Shown here piece by piece: positions 25,796 to 33,672 of a stretch of 36,148 nucleotides of DNA. The stretch lies in assembly GCF_000762875.2 (NCBI RefSeq), contig NZ_JRMP02000024.1, positions 1-36,148 on the forward strand, in the 5' to 3' direction. The stretch is from Helicobacter saguini. GTDB taxonomy: Bacteria > Campylobacterota > Campylobacteria > Campylobacterales > Helicobacteraceae. The notes under the pieces are model-generated. The model did not search any database. It was not told where the DNA came from and worked only from the letters and a program-made list of their open reading frames with translations. Within the stretch, counting starts at the first letter, position 1; each line of letters opens with the position of its first letter. The position numbers were made by a program, and so were the translations under genes.

Positions 25796-26556
25796 TTAGT
25801 CCATATTTTTCTTGTAATAACATATTTTTGTATAATGATTCTACCCTAAATAAAAATCTTTTAGAATCTAGTAGCATTGATTTAATTGTTACAAGTCCGC
25901 CATATAACGTGGGCATTGAGTATAACTCAAATGAAGATTCTATGAACTATGATGAATATTTACAATGGACGCAAAGCTGGCTTGCAAATTGCTATTTTTG
26001 GCTTAAAAGCTCGGGGCGAATGTGCCTTAATATCCCCTTAGATAAAAATAAGGGCGGGCAGCAAAGTGTGGGCGCGGATATTACGCACATTGCTAAAAGC
26101 GTGGGCTTTAAATACCATAGCACAATCATTTGGAATGAGAGCAATATCTCGCGCCGCACAGCGTGGGGGAGCTGGATGTCTGCGTCTGCGCCTTATGTTA
26201 TCGCGCCTGTGGAGCTTATTTTGGTGCTATATAAGGATAAATGGAAAAAAGATTCTAAAGGCACTAGCGATATAACAAAAAATGAATTTATGGCTTGGAC
26301 TAATGGAGTGTGGAGCTTTAATGGTGAGAGTAAAAAGCGAGTTGGGCATCCTGCGCCCTTTCCACGTGAGCTGCCGCGTCGGTGTATAAAGCTATTTTCT
26401 TATGTGGGCGATGTGGTGCTAGACCCTTTTTGTGGTAGCGGGACTACGCTTTTAGAATCTATGCTACATAATCGCTTAGGCGTTGGCATTGAAATTGATA
26501 AAACTTACTGCGAACTTGCTAAAGATAGAATCTTAAAAGAAAAAGGGTTGTTTTAG
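25792..26556 (+). CDS. DNA methyltransferase, beta class (N4-cytosine or N6-adenine)
   Basis: 254 residues. Catalytic motif IV TSPPY (34-38) precedes the AdoMet motif I DPFCGSGTT (211-219), the order of the beta class; VGIEIDKTYC follows. The target-recognition region lies between, about 60-190. It modifies a specific DNA sequence; specificity cannot be read from the protein. The gene looks intact, while the presumed restriction partner upstream is broken, so it is probably an orphan methylase. Its ATG overlaps the upstream stop (ATGA). The stop TAG belongs to a TAGATTCTA copy. Confidence 0.87.
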   Translation: MISPYFSCNNIFLYNDSTLNKNLLESSSIDLIVTSPPYNVGIEYNSNEDSMNYDEYLQWTQSWLANCYFWLKSSGRMCLNIPLDKNKGGQQSVGADITHIAKSVGFKYHSTIIWNESNISRRTAWGSWMSASAPYVIAPVELILVLYKDKWKKDSKGTSDITKNEFMAWTNGVWSFNGESKKRVGHPAPFPRELPRRCIKLFSYVGDVVLDPFCGSGTTLLESMLHNRLGVGIEIDKTYCELAKDRILKEKGLF

Positions 26557-26592
26557 ATTCTATAAATTTTTTACATTTTTTACAAAAATCTC

Positions 26593-26623
26593 TTGACTGA
26601 CACAAAGTGTCATCTTTTATAAT
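26593..26623 (+). promoter_or_regulatory. Promoter with a palindromic operator in the spacer
   Basis: TTGACT (26593-26598) and TATAAT (26618-26623) flank the perfect palindrome TGACACAAAGTGTCA (26598-26612; arms TGACAC/GTGTCA). A repressor bound there would block polymerase. The nearby TetR regulator (26986-27636) is the natural candidate. It drives the truncated flavin reductase-like gene at 26661. Confidence 0.55.
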
Positions 26624-26660
26624 ATCACAAATTTTTTAAATTCTTTTAAGGAGTGTAAAA

Positions 26661-26885
26661 ATGCAGGTTTTAATATTAAATAGAAGTCCTATAAAGGGCG
26701 GAAATACCGATAGTTTGTGTGATAGTTTGGCGCGTGGTGTTTTGGGGATGAGTGTAGATTCTAAGCTTTTAGAATCTAAAAATGTAGATTCTAAGATTAC
26801 TAAAGACGTGAAAAAAGATTCTATAGAATCTAAACTCGCAAGTTTGTCGCAAGATTCTAAAAACCAAACGCCCATCACAGCATAA
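26661..26885 (+). pseudogene. Truncated NAD(P)H-dependent FMN reductase/flavodoxin-like gene
   Basis: The first 28 residues (QVLILNRSPIKGGNTDSLCD ... LARGV) match the start of flavodoxin-fold oxidoreductases, including the FMN phosphate loop (NRSPIKGGNT). From residue about 32 the frame is motif-derived DSK/ESK sequence and stops at 74 residues, against about 180-200 for the family. The rest of the fold is not recognisable downstream. It keeps a good promoter and Shine-Dalgarno (AAGGAG), so a short peptide may still be made. Confidence 0.6.
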
Positions 26886-26985
26886 AAGATTCTATAAAAA
26901 ATTTCGTTGCGACCAAAATTTCCCAAACTTTTATGCCAAAGCCCACGCAGCCATTAATAAAATCTAATGAAATTATAGAATCTAA

Positions 26986-27636
26986 TCACTCAAAATTGTA
27001 TAACAAAAGGCTTTTTATGCCCTGCTGCATTATGGTTGTGCCGATATTTGCGATAGTTTCTACATTTTCATTCATATCATTTTGTATCCACGCAAAAAGG
27101 GTAGAGCAAATCCCACCGATATAGTAGTGATTTGAGTAAAAAATCGCACTTTTGTTTGAACTTTTATTATTAAAAAATTCCATATTTCCTAACTTTTTAG
27201 AATCTAAATTATGCAAAGATTGCGAAAAATCACGCATTGTATTTTTATGCAAATTCTTTACAAAAGTATCCTGTATAGCCTGTGAAAGTCCCGCATTTAT
27301 CAGCATTTTATATTCTTTATAATATTTTTTTGTAATATTTAAAAGGGCAATCCATGTTTGTTTTGTCTCTAAAATCGGGTCAAATTTCGCCATTTCACTG
27401 CTACTTTCAATCACAATTTTTTGCAAAAGCTCCTCTAAAATCGCCTCTTTGCTATCATAATTTCTATAATACGCATTACGCGAAACGCCCGCCCGCCTTG
27501 CAATATCAGTAATGCTAATGCTTTCAAACTTCTTAGTTTGCATTAATTCTAATAGGGAATCTTGCAAACATTTTTTAACCAAAGACTTACTTTCTGCGTT
27601 ATTTTGTTGCAATATTTCCAACTTTTTGCTATCCAT
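26986..27636 (-). CDS. TetR/AcrR family transcriptional regulator
   Basis: 216 residues. Helix-turn-helix at about 28-66: LQDSLLELMQTKKFESISIT, DIARRAGVSRNAYYRNYDSKEAIL. The C-terminal ligand domain is diverged, as is usual. It is divergent from the short-chain dehydrogenase gene. The start at 27636 has AAGGAG (complement of 27644-27649) and a -10 TATAAT (complement of 27656-27661), which gives a very short leader. Likely targets: the palindromes at 27748-27763 and 26598-26612. Confidence 0.88.
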   Translation of the reverse strand: MDSKKLEILQQNNAESKSLVKKCLQDSLLELMQTKKFESISITDIARRAGVSRNAYYRNYDSKEAILEELLQKIVIESSSEMAKFDPILETKQTWIALLNITKKYYKEYKMLINAGLSQAIQDTFVKNLHKNTMRDFSQSLHNLDSKKLGNMEFFNNKSSNKSAIFYSNHYYIGGICSTLFAWIQNDMNENVETIANIGTTIMQQGIKSLLLYNFE

Positions 27637-27655
27637 TTTTTACTCCTTAGGCTAA

Positions 27656-27661
27656 ATTATA
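27656..27661 (-). promoter_or_regulatory. -10 element of the tetR gene
   Basis: The complement reads TATAAT, within a motif copy (TAGATTCTATAATTTAG-like context on the minus strand). It lies 20 bases upstream of the start codon. Confidence 0.45.
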
Positions 27662-27747
27662 GAATCTAAGTGATGTTACAGATTCTATGCTTTTTGTTAA
27701 AGATTCTAAGCTATAAAATTTAGAATTTTTTTGATAAAATTTTAGGA

Positions 27748-27763
27748 TGTAACAAATGTTACA
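27748..27763. promoter_or_regulatory. Operator palindrome before the dehydrogenase gene
   Basis: TGTAACAAATGTTACA has perfect 7-base arms and a 2-base spacer, a typical TetR-family operator. It lies just upstream of a -10-like CATAAT (27770-27775) and 28 bases before the dehydrogenase start. The identical sequence recurs at 28578-28593. Confidence 0.6.
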
Positions 27764-27790
27764 TTCTATCATAATTTAAGGAGAAATGCA

Positions 27791-28707
27791 ATGCAAAAAG
27801 TAATTTTAATCACAGGGTCAAATTCTGGTATAGGAAAAGAGACCGCCAAAACCCTTGCAAAAATGGGGCATAAAATTATCATTCATGGCAGAGATTCTAA
27901 TCGGCTAAAAGAGACTTTGGAATCTTTAAAGGCTGAGAGCCAAAATAGCGATATTTACGCCTTTGCGGCGGATTTATCACTTAAAAGTGAGATTGCAAAA
28001 TTTGCCAAAATGATAGAATCTAAATTTGATAAAATCGATGTTTTGCTGCATAATGCGGGTGCGCAATTTGGCAGTGTGCGCGAGGTTACAAGCGAGGGGC
28101 ATGAAAAAACTTTTGCTATAAATGTGCTTGTGCCCTTTCTTTTGACGCATTTGTTAATGCCGCTTTTGCAAAAAAAATTACCACAAAAAGATTCTTTGCA
28201 ACTAGATTCTAAAAATATGGAATCTAAGGGTTCTAAAAATATAGAATCTAATGGCGAAAATGCCCGTGTAATCGCGGTTAGCTCTAGCTCATTTATCGTT
28301 GGAAAATTTGATAAAAATGATATTGAATTTAGCAAAAATTACTCACTTTTTCGCGCTTATGGCGTAAGCAAAAGGTATGAATACTGGATAATGCAAAAGT
28401 TCGCGCAAATGGGGATAAATGGCGTCACATTCAACACTTTGGAGGCGGGTGCTACGAGCTTGGTCGCATTTCGGCGAATAATTTTGCCTTAAAAATTTTG
28501 GCTATTATTTGGATGCCTTTTATGTGGAGCTTACAAAAGGCGGCTGCAACAAGTGTGTATCTCGCAGATTCTACGGATGTAACAAATGTTACAGCCGAGT
28601 TTTTTGGTAATTTAAAAGTGAAAAATATCAAGGAAAAATACCGCAGACAAGAGGATATGAACGCCATTTGGGAATATTGTAATGAAATTTGCAAGGGGTA
28701 TTTGTAG
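27791..28707 (+). pseudogene. Short-chain dehydrogenase/reductase, frameshifted
   Basis: Frame 1 (27791-28492) encodes an SDR: nucleotide loop TGSNSGIGKE (8-17), LHNAG (86-90), SSSS (164-167), catalytic Y190-x3-K194. It stops soon after NTLEAGATSL. The expected continuation (LGRISANNFALKILAIIW ... EICKGYL) is in the frame one base back and runs to 28707, so about one base has been lost near 28455-28465. The intact protein would be about 305 residues, normal for the family. Residues 133-155 are a DSK/ESK insert. This may be a real pseudogene or a sequencing error. Divergent from tetR, with AAGGAG before the ATG. Confidence 0.75.
28578..28593. repeat. Second copy of the TetR-type palindrome, inside the dehydrogenase gene
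   Basis: TGTAACAAATGTTACA is identical to the promoter operator at 27748-27763; the match extends to 19 bases (GGATGTAACAAATGTTACA). It is in the 3' part of the dehydrogenase reading frame, encoding DVTNVT. Confidence 0.7.
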
Positions 28708-28710
28708 AAT

Positions 28711-29535
28711 CTACCACACTAAGATTCTATTATTTTCGTGTGTTTGTGGGATTTCATCTTTGATTTTTATATCGGCGTTAAAAAGCTTTGGATATTCAAT
28801 CAAAGTATGATTAAAGCCCGGCGCAGCGATGTCATTAAAAGTGATGTAGCCATGCGGCATGTGCCCTAAATGCGAGACATACATATCTTGCACACTGCCG
28901 CGAAGCTCGCTAAATGCGTAGTTGCTAATTAGCAAATCGCACTCATTTTGCTCCTGCAAACCATAAATAATTTTAGATTCTATATCGCCAAAATGCCCTA
29001 AATACCGCTTGTCTAACGCAAGGACAGAATCTAAATCAAGCAGCTGATAGCTTTTCACATCAAAGCGACTAAGAATTAGCCTTGCTTGCCCGCCATATCC
29101 CACGCCAATCTCGCAGATTCTAAACCCTGATAAATCGCCAAATTCCATTATCAAATCGCTCAAAACCTTGATATACCGCAGTGTCGTAGGGCTAAACTGA
29201 CCCGACCCATCATAAAAGTAAGTCACCGCACCACCATAATAATCATTCTTAGCAAACTCTTTGAAATCCCGCTCACTAAACATTTTCCGTTTCTTTATCA
29301 CATCCAAATATCGCTTGCCATCACTAAAGCTCACATGCTCTAAAACGCGTGTGTAGGCTGGATTTGTGCGAAAAGTGTTGAATGTGTTTTCGTCACTTGC
29401 GGCTCTTAGACAAAAGCTAGGATAATCACTTGTGTTGCTATCAGTAAGGCTTGTGTTGTAGATTTCGCTTGTTTGTTCTTGCTTTTTACCGCTTATTTTA
29501 CGAGCTAGTTTTTTTATTTTTGTCCTTAGACCCAT
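28711..29535 (-). CDS. Putative sugar O-methyltransferase (NanM-like, SAM-dependent)
   Basis: 274 residues from ATG at 29535, chosen because AAGGAG (complement of 29541-29546) precedes it; an in-frame ATG at 29577 has no such site. A Rossmann methyltransferase: the AdoMet motif ICEIGVGYGGQARLIL lies near residue 130, the acidic YQLLDLDSV strand follows, then DLLISNYAFSELRG. The N-terminal region resembles the putative sugar O-methyltransferase family seen in surface polysaccharide loci. The first 25 residues are basic. A 14-A homopolymer lies upstream in its promoter. The stop TAG is part of a TAGATTCTA copy, three bases from the dehydrogenase stop. Confidence 0.72.
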   Translation of the reverse strand: MGLRTKIKKLARKISGKKQEQTSEIYNTSLTDSNTSDYPSFCLRAASDENTFNTFRTNPAYTRVLEHVSFSDGKRYLDVIKKRKMFSERDFKEFAKNDYYGGAVTYFYDGSGQFSPTTLRYIKVLSDLIMEFGDLSGFRICEIGVGYGGQARLILSRFDVKSYQLLDLDSVLALDKRYLGHFGDIESKIIYGLQEQNECDLLISNYAFSELRGSVQDMYVSHLGHMPHGYITFNDIAAPGFNHTLIEYPKLFNADIKIKDEIPQTHENNRILVW

Positions 29536-29543
29536 TGTTTCTC

Positions 29544-29596
29544 CTTGAATTTTTACTAAAAATATTGTAAAATTCAAGATACAAAAAAAAAAAAAA
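29544..29596 (-). promoter_or_regulatory. Promoter with palindrome and 14-base homopolymer
   Basis: On the minus strand a -10-like TACAAT (complement of 29564-29569) lies 13 bases downstream of a T14 run (29583-29596 reads as A on the plus strand). Perfect arms CTTGAATTTT (29544-29553) and AAAATTCAAG (29569-29578) flank the likely transcription start. The homopolymer spacing matches that in the promoter at 7556-7588. Confidence 0.4.
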
Positions 29597-29709
29597 CAGA
29601 CAGAAAATGAAAAGTAAATTTGAAAGAAAATTTTACAAAAATTTATTTTGATGTTACGAAAAGTAAAAAATTAGCATTTAGAATGTAATAAATATTTAGA
29701 ATCTAGATT

Positions 29710-31077
29710 CTAAAAATAATCACTAAAATATGCTTTGCCTTCTGGCAGGATTTCTTCTAGTTTGTCGATTGCGGCGTTGCTAGCATTTAGGCGACCTATG
29801 CTACGCAGGTATAGTGGGCGTTTGTAGCCTAGTAGCATTGTGGTTAGTGTTTGTATGTCTAGTTTTATTATTTCTAAGTTTTCACATTCAAAATTATGAT
29901 TTTTAGAATCTAGTGCCCTAGATTCTATCATCTCAAGCCTAAAATCATCATAATTAAAATGCAAAATAAAAGCCAGGTTATTCCACTCTAAAAGCGGGTC
30001 ACGCACGATAAAACAAAGGCTAAACACCGACTCTGCCCTATCAAAAGGATACTGCTCCAAAAACTGCGCCACATCGACAATTCGCGCCATAATATACGGA
30101 CTAATGCTCTCCTTAATATGCCCATCTTCTAGCAAAAATGCAAGGCTGTGGTTGCTAAAATTCGCCCCTTCAATTCGCTCAAACATACTTTTATGCGCCG
30201 CGATATAGCCCCAAAGCCCATGACGTGCCTCTTCATTCAAATAAATCATCTCCTTAATCTTAAAAATATCATTTTCCAGCAGATACACGATATAGCCGCT
30301 TGGCTTGTCATTTTCATCATAATAAATCGCCACAATCGTGTCCTCCACATCCCACCGCCAATACTCATTCCACGCCAAATCATCACGCACAAGGCAGCCA
30401 TGCGTCTGCAGTGCAAACTCATTATGCAGGGCAATCAAATCGGGGTGATTTTCTTTCACACGCTGCATCATACCATTGACGGCTGGGGGCTTTGGGAACT
30501 GATTATCTTTGATAGTGAAAGTCATTTTATCACTCACAATCTCAAAGCCGCGCGAACGATAATAAGGTATCGAATACGGATAAAGACACGCAATACTTTG
30601 GCGATTATCACGCATAATTTTTAGAATCTCTTTCATCAAATCAGCCATAAGCCCTATGCCGCTATACTCCGGATACGTCGCCACTCCTGTAATGCCGCCC
30701 ATATCAAAGATTTTGTTATAAATATTCATTTTCATAGGATAAAGCGCGATTTGAGATACTAACTTTTCATTTTGGCTAGTTTTAGATTCTATAATATTAT
30801 GATTAAAATCTTGCGAATTTTGTAACTTAGATTCTGTATTTTCTTTAGAATCTTGCGAATTTTTGCAATCCACCCCCTTATCAAACCAGCCCAAAACCTT
30901 TGCGTGCTGCAAAATAGGATATTTGGAACGCTTTATAGAATCATCACTCCAGCCCGTAAAAAGCAAGTCGCTATCAGTGACCTGAAAAGCATACCGCAGC
31001 AGCTCATTAAACTGCTCAATGTGGCTTGTATCAAGCATTTTCATCACCAGCCGCTCTTTTATCCTTGACTTTTTCAT
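29710..31077 (-). CDS. Eis-like GNAT N-acetyltransferase
   Basis: 455 residues. The acetyl-CoA loop (GITGVATYPEYSGIGLMADL, about 128-147) and the tandem GNAT plus sterol-carrier-like C-terminal domain follow the Eis family, which acetylates aminoglycosides or peptides. The chain ends in Phe (KAYFSDYF), as in Eis, where the terminal carboxylate is catalytic; YPYSIPYYRSRGFE supplies the conserved aromatic region. Residues about 70-105 are a DSK/NSQ insert. ATG at 31077 has AAGGACAGG upstream; internal Met codons at 12 and 14 are possible starts. The substrate is unknown. The stop TAG is part of TAGAATCTAGATTCTA. Confidence 0.78.
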   Translation of the reverse strand: MKKSRIKERLVMKMLDTSHIEQFNELLRYAFQVTDSDLLFTGWSDDSIKRSKYPILQHAKVLGWFDKGVDCKNSQDSKENTESKLQNSQDFNHNIIESKTSQNEKLVSQIALYPMKMNIYNKIFDMGGITGVATYPEYSGIGLMADLMKEILKIMRDNRQSIACLYPYSIPYYRSRGFEIVSDKMTFTIKDNQFPKPPAVNGMMQRVKENHPDLIALHNEFALQTHGCLVRDDLAWNEYWRWDVEDTIVAIYYDENDKPSGYIVYLLENDIFKIKEMIYLNEEARHGLWGYIAAHKSMFERIEGANFSNHSLAFLLEDGHIKESISPYIMARIVDVAQFLEQYPFDRAESVFSLCFIVRDPLLEWNNLAFILHFNYDDFRLEMIESRALDSKNHNFECENLEIIKLDIQTLTTMLLGYKRPLYLRSIGRLNASNAAIDKLEEILPEGKAYFSDYF

Positions 31078-31105
31078 ACCTGTCCTTTTTATAAATTTAT
31101 AGAAT

Positions 31106-33598
31106 CTAATATAAATTTTCGCGCTCCCATAAAAGTAGGTTAGATTCTAAAAGTTGTTTGTTTATTTTACGTGCTAGATTATCGCGAGTGTCAAAAAAGT
31201 GATTAAAAATATCGTGGTATTTGCTATTTACTACATATTTTATAGTGTTTCGTCCAAAGCCTTTTGAGCCTTTTGTGGATTTTGTATGTATAAGTTTGTA
31301 TTGTCTATATTCTGTTACTTTAAAGCTAAGTGGGTCTCGCTGCATTATTGCGTTTGTAATATCATAGTAGCTATCGTTAAAGTCTTTATTTTCATATTCT
31401 TTATTCTTGTGATAGAATCTAAATACTTCTAACGCCACTTTATATAAATCTTTTGCTTCTTTACTAAACTCAAATTGTTTTAAAAAGATTCTAAAATCAA
31501 AGGGCTTTTCTTTTGTATCGTGGAATACATTATCTACAAAGGCGGCTTCATCAGGATATAGCACATTTAAAGCATTTCTAGGACAGCCTAATTCTTCGTG
31601 CGTAAAAGGCATAATGTAGTTTTTGAGTTTGACTTTATTACCATCACTATCAATAATATATTTATTACTAAAAGCACAATTTTTAAAAAATAAAGCAAAC
31701 ATAACCGCATCGCCAAATAATTCATTTGAAATTTTATTCATCTTACCTTTAAAAATATATTTATTTCTTTCAAAATATTTATTGTGGTCGTTAAAAATTA
31801 GCCCCCTACTTAAAAGGCAGTATTTTAAATTAAGGGCTGTGATATAACTATTTGTATTTGTCTTATTTGTTAGATTTATACATCCTGCAAGGTAGCTATA
31901 ATCGCCTAAAATCATTCCCTTTTGATGCTCTTTTATAGCCTTTTGTATTTCATCGATTAAACAAGGCTTTTTCAAATCATATCTATACTTTTTAACAAAA
32001 TGCAGTTTTGCAATTTCTAAATCTTTAGAATCTGGCTCATAACGACTAGCACTAAATGAATCTTTATTAATTTCTTTTCCATTATCTTTATCAAAAATTA
32101 TTTGACTTATGCTCCATTCACTTAGTCCAAATGTAGTTTTAGCATTACTAAAGCAATGGCTAACTATTTTATAGCCACTTTTGATATAAGATTCTATCTC
32201 ATCACGTAAAAAAGATTCTGTCATATAATAAAAAACTATCACTTGTGGCTTTGTTTTTTCTATCACTTTATTAAAAAATTGTATAGCTGTGTTATGTTTA
32301 GAATCTTTTTTATTTTGATAGGGTGGATTCATTATTACCATTAGCTTTTTATTTTCTTTTTTGCAAATTTCACTTATTGTGCGATAAGTATTTTGTCCCC
32401 CATGCATAAATAAAGGCTCTTTAGAATCTTTTAAATAATCAAACCTTACCACATTATCAAATCCCTTAATCAAACAAGTATCCACATCTATTTGCTCTAA
32501 TGTGCTTAAGTAACAAGATTCTTTATATTCTTTCCCAAAGTCATTTTCAAGATTCCCTACTCCCGCACATGGGTCAAATACTAAAAATTCATTTAAGTTA
32601 TAATGCTTTTTTAGAATCTTATTTTGCAATTCTACAAAGCAGCTAGGCGTATATTCTCCCCCTGTATTTCGTCTATAATTATCACTATAAAATCGTGCAG
32701 AATATTCCAAAATCTTTAAAAACTCTTGCTTAGTTGGTGGGCGGACATATTTCGCCCAAAAGTTATTATAATCTTGCATATTTTTTATAGGATAAAATTC
32801 TACTTTGCTATTTTCACTATTAGTGTATTTTGTATTAGTAGTGTATTTGATAGCTTCTACATTGCCTTGCTTATCATAAGAATAGTCGTAGTTATTTAGC
32901 TGTGTGCCTTCTCGCTCAATGCTATCTACTTCACCTTGTGCTGCAGAACCTTCTTTTATCTCTTTTTTGTATTTTGTGCCATCTAGCATATCTACCAAAA
33001 AAAGATTGATTAAATCTTGCTCGTTTAATACAGGCTCTACAAATTCTACATTATTTTTCCATTCATTATAAACCAAAATAGCATTATCTGTAGTAATGTG
33101 GATTTGACTTTGCCCTTGCATTAGGCTTTTATAAATTTGCTTTATTTCATCATTTTTATAAACTGAAATGCGTGGGATTTTTACCTTTTTACCATCTTTA
33201 AGTATTGTTTTTGGTGCTAATCTATCATTGATTCTATCAATCGCATCTTTGCTTGGAGTGCTAGGAGTTTCAGCATTCCAGTTAATATCATTATTAAACA
33301 TTACGCTATCATCGCAGCTTATTAGCTCTAAAATGTCATCATTATTAGAATCTAAATAAATTAAAGCTACTTTATCTAGTATATCTTTTTGCTTTTTATT
33401 TGTTAGAATAATTTGTGCTAGGGCTTTTCTATATGCGTTTTTATCTAGTATTTGATATTTAGATTCTATATAAAGGACAGGCTTATTTAGCTTATTTCTT
33501 ACAATCACATCGATATTATTTATATCATACTCACAAGATTCCCCATTATCAAAATACTTATTTGCAAATTTGACTTTGTAATTTACTTCTTCGCTCAT
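31106..33598 (-). CDS. Single-chain type IIG restriction-modification enzyme
   Basis: 830 residues. N-terminal nuclease: D30 (NNIDVIVRNK) and E45-S-K47 (VLYIESKYQ) form a PD-(D/E)XK-like pattern. A helical connector follows (about 110-290). Methyltransferase: motif X GGEYTPSCFVE (313-323), motif I DPCAGVGN (342-349), motif IV NPPY (424-427), a gamma-class N6-adenine arrangement. The remaining 400 residues would hold the target-recognition domain. Such enzymes cut at a distance and methylate one strand. Few DSK inserts are present, unlike its neighbours, which suggests more recent arrival. ATG at 33598 follows AAAGGCGAG. The stop TAG is part of TAGATTCTA. Confidence 0.85.
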   Translation of the reverse strand: MSEEVNYKVKFANKYFDNGESCEYDINNIDVIVRNKLNKPVLYIESKYQILDKNAYRKALAQIILTNKKQKDILDKVALIYLDSNNDDILELISCDDSVMFNNDINWNAETPSTPSKDAIDRINDRLAPKTILKDGKKVKIPRISVYKNDEIKQIYKSLMQGQSQIHITTDNAILVYNEWKNNVEFVEPVLNEQDLINLFLVDMLDGTKYKKEIKEGSAAQGEVDSIEREGTQLNNYDYSYDKQGNVEAIKYTTNTKYTNSENSKVEFYPIKNMQDYNNFWAKYVRPPTKQEFLKILEYSARFYSDNYRRNTGGEYTPSCFVELQNKILKKHYNLNEFLVFDPCAGVGNLENDFGKEYKESCYLSTLEQIDVDTCLIKGFDNVVRFDYLKDSKEPLFMHGGQNTYRTISEICKKENKKLMVIMNPPYQNKKDSKHNTAIQFFNKVIEKTKPQVIVFYYMTESFLRDEIESYIKSGYKIVSHCFSNAKTTFGLSEWSISQIIFDKDNGKEINKDSFSASRYEPDSKDLEIAKLHFVKKYRYDLKKPCLIDEIQKAIKEHQKGMILGDYSYLAGCINLTNKTNTNSYITALNLKYCLLSRGLIFNDHNKYFERNKYIFKGKMNKISNELFGDAVMFALFFKNCAFSNKYIIDSDGNKVKLKNYIMPFTHEELGCPRNALNVLYPDEAAFVDNVFHDTKEKPFDFRIFLKQFEFSKEAKDLYKVALEVFRFYHKNKEYENKDFNDSYYDITNAIMQRDPLSFKVTEYRQYKLIHTKSTKGSKGFGRNTIKYVVNSKYHDIFNHFFDTRDNLARKINKQLLESNLLLWERENLY

Positions 33599-33672
33599 CT
33601 CTCGCCTTTAAATTCTATAAATATGAATTTATCGTAAAAATTATACTAAGATTGTATGTAGATTTATAGAAT

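Noticed and set aside
25792-26556. Methyltransferase as the GANTC (HinfI/CcrM type) enzyme
   Set aside because: Tempting because GAATC/GATTC is so abundant, but the protein has TSPPY rather than the DPPY usual in that group and there is no direct evidence of specificity.
26933-27124. 63-codon plus-strand frame opposite tetR
   Set aside because: Antisense to the C-terminal domain of the TetR regulator; not a plausible continuation of the truncated reductase.
29544-29578. HAIR operator for HspR (CTTGA...TCAAG arms)
   Set aside because: The spacing between arms is far longer than the 7 bases of a HAIR site and the arms differ, so HspR binding is not supported.
30148-30624. 158-codon plus-strand frame opposite the acetyltransferase
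   Set aside because: Antisense to conserved GNAT sequence, no ribosome binding site and no recognisable family.
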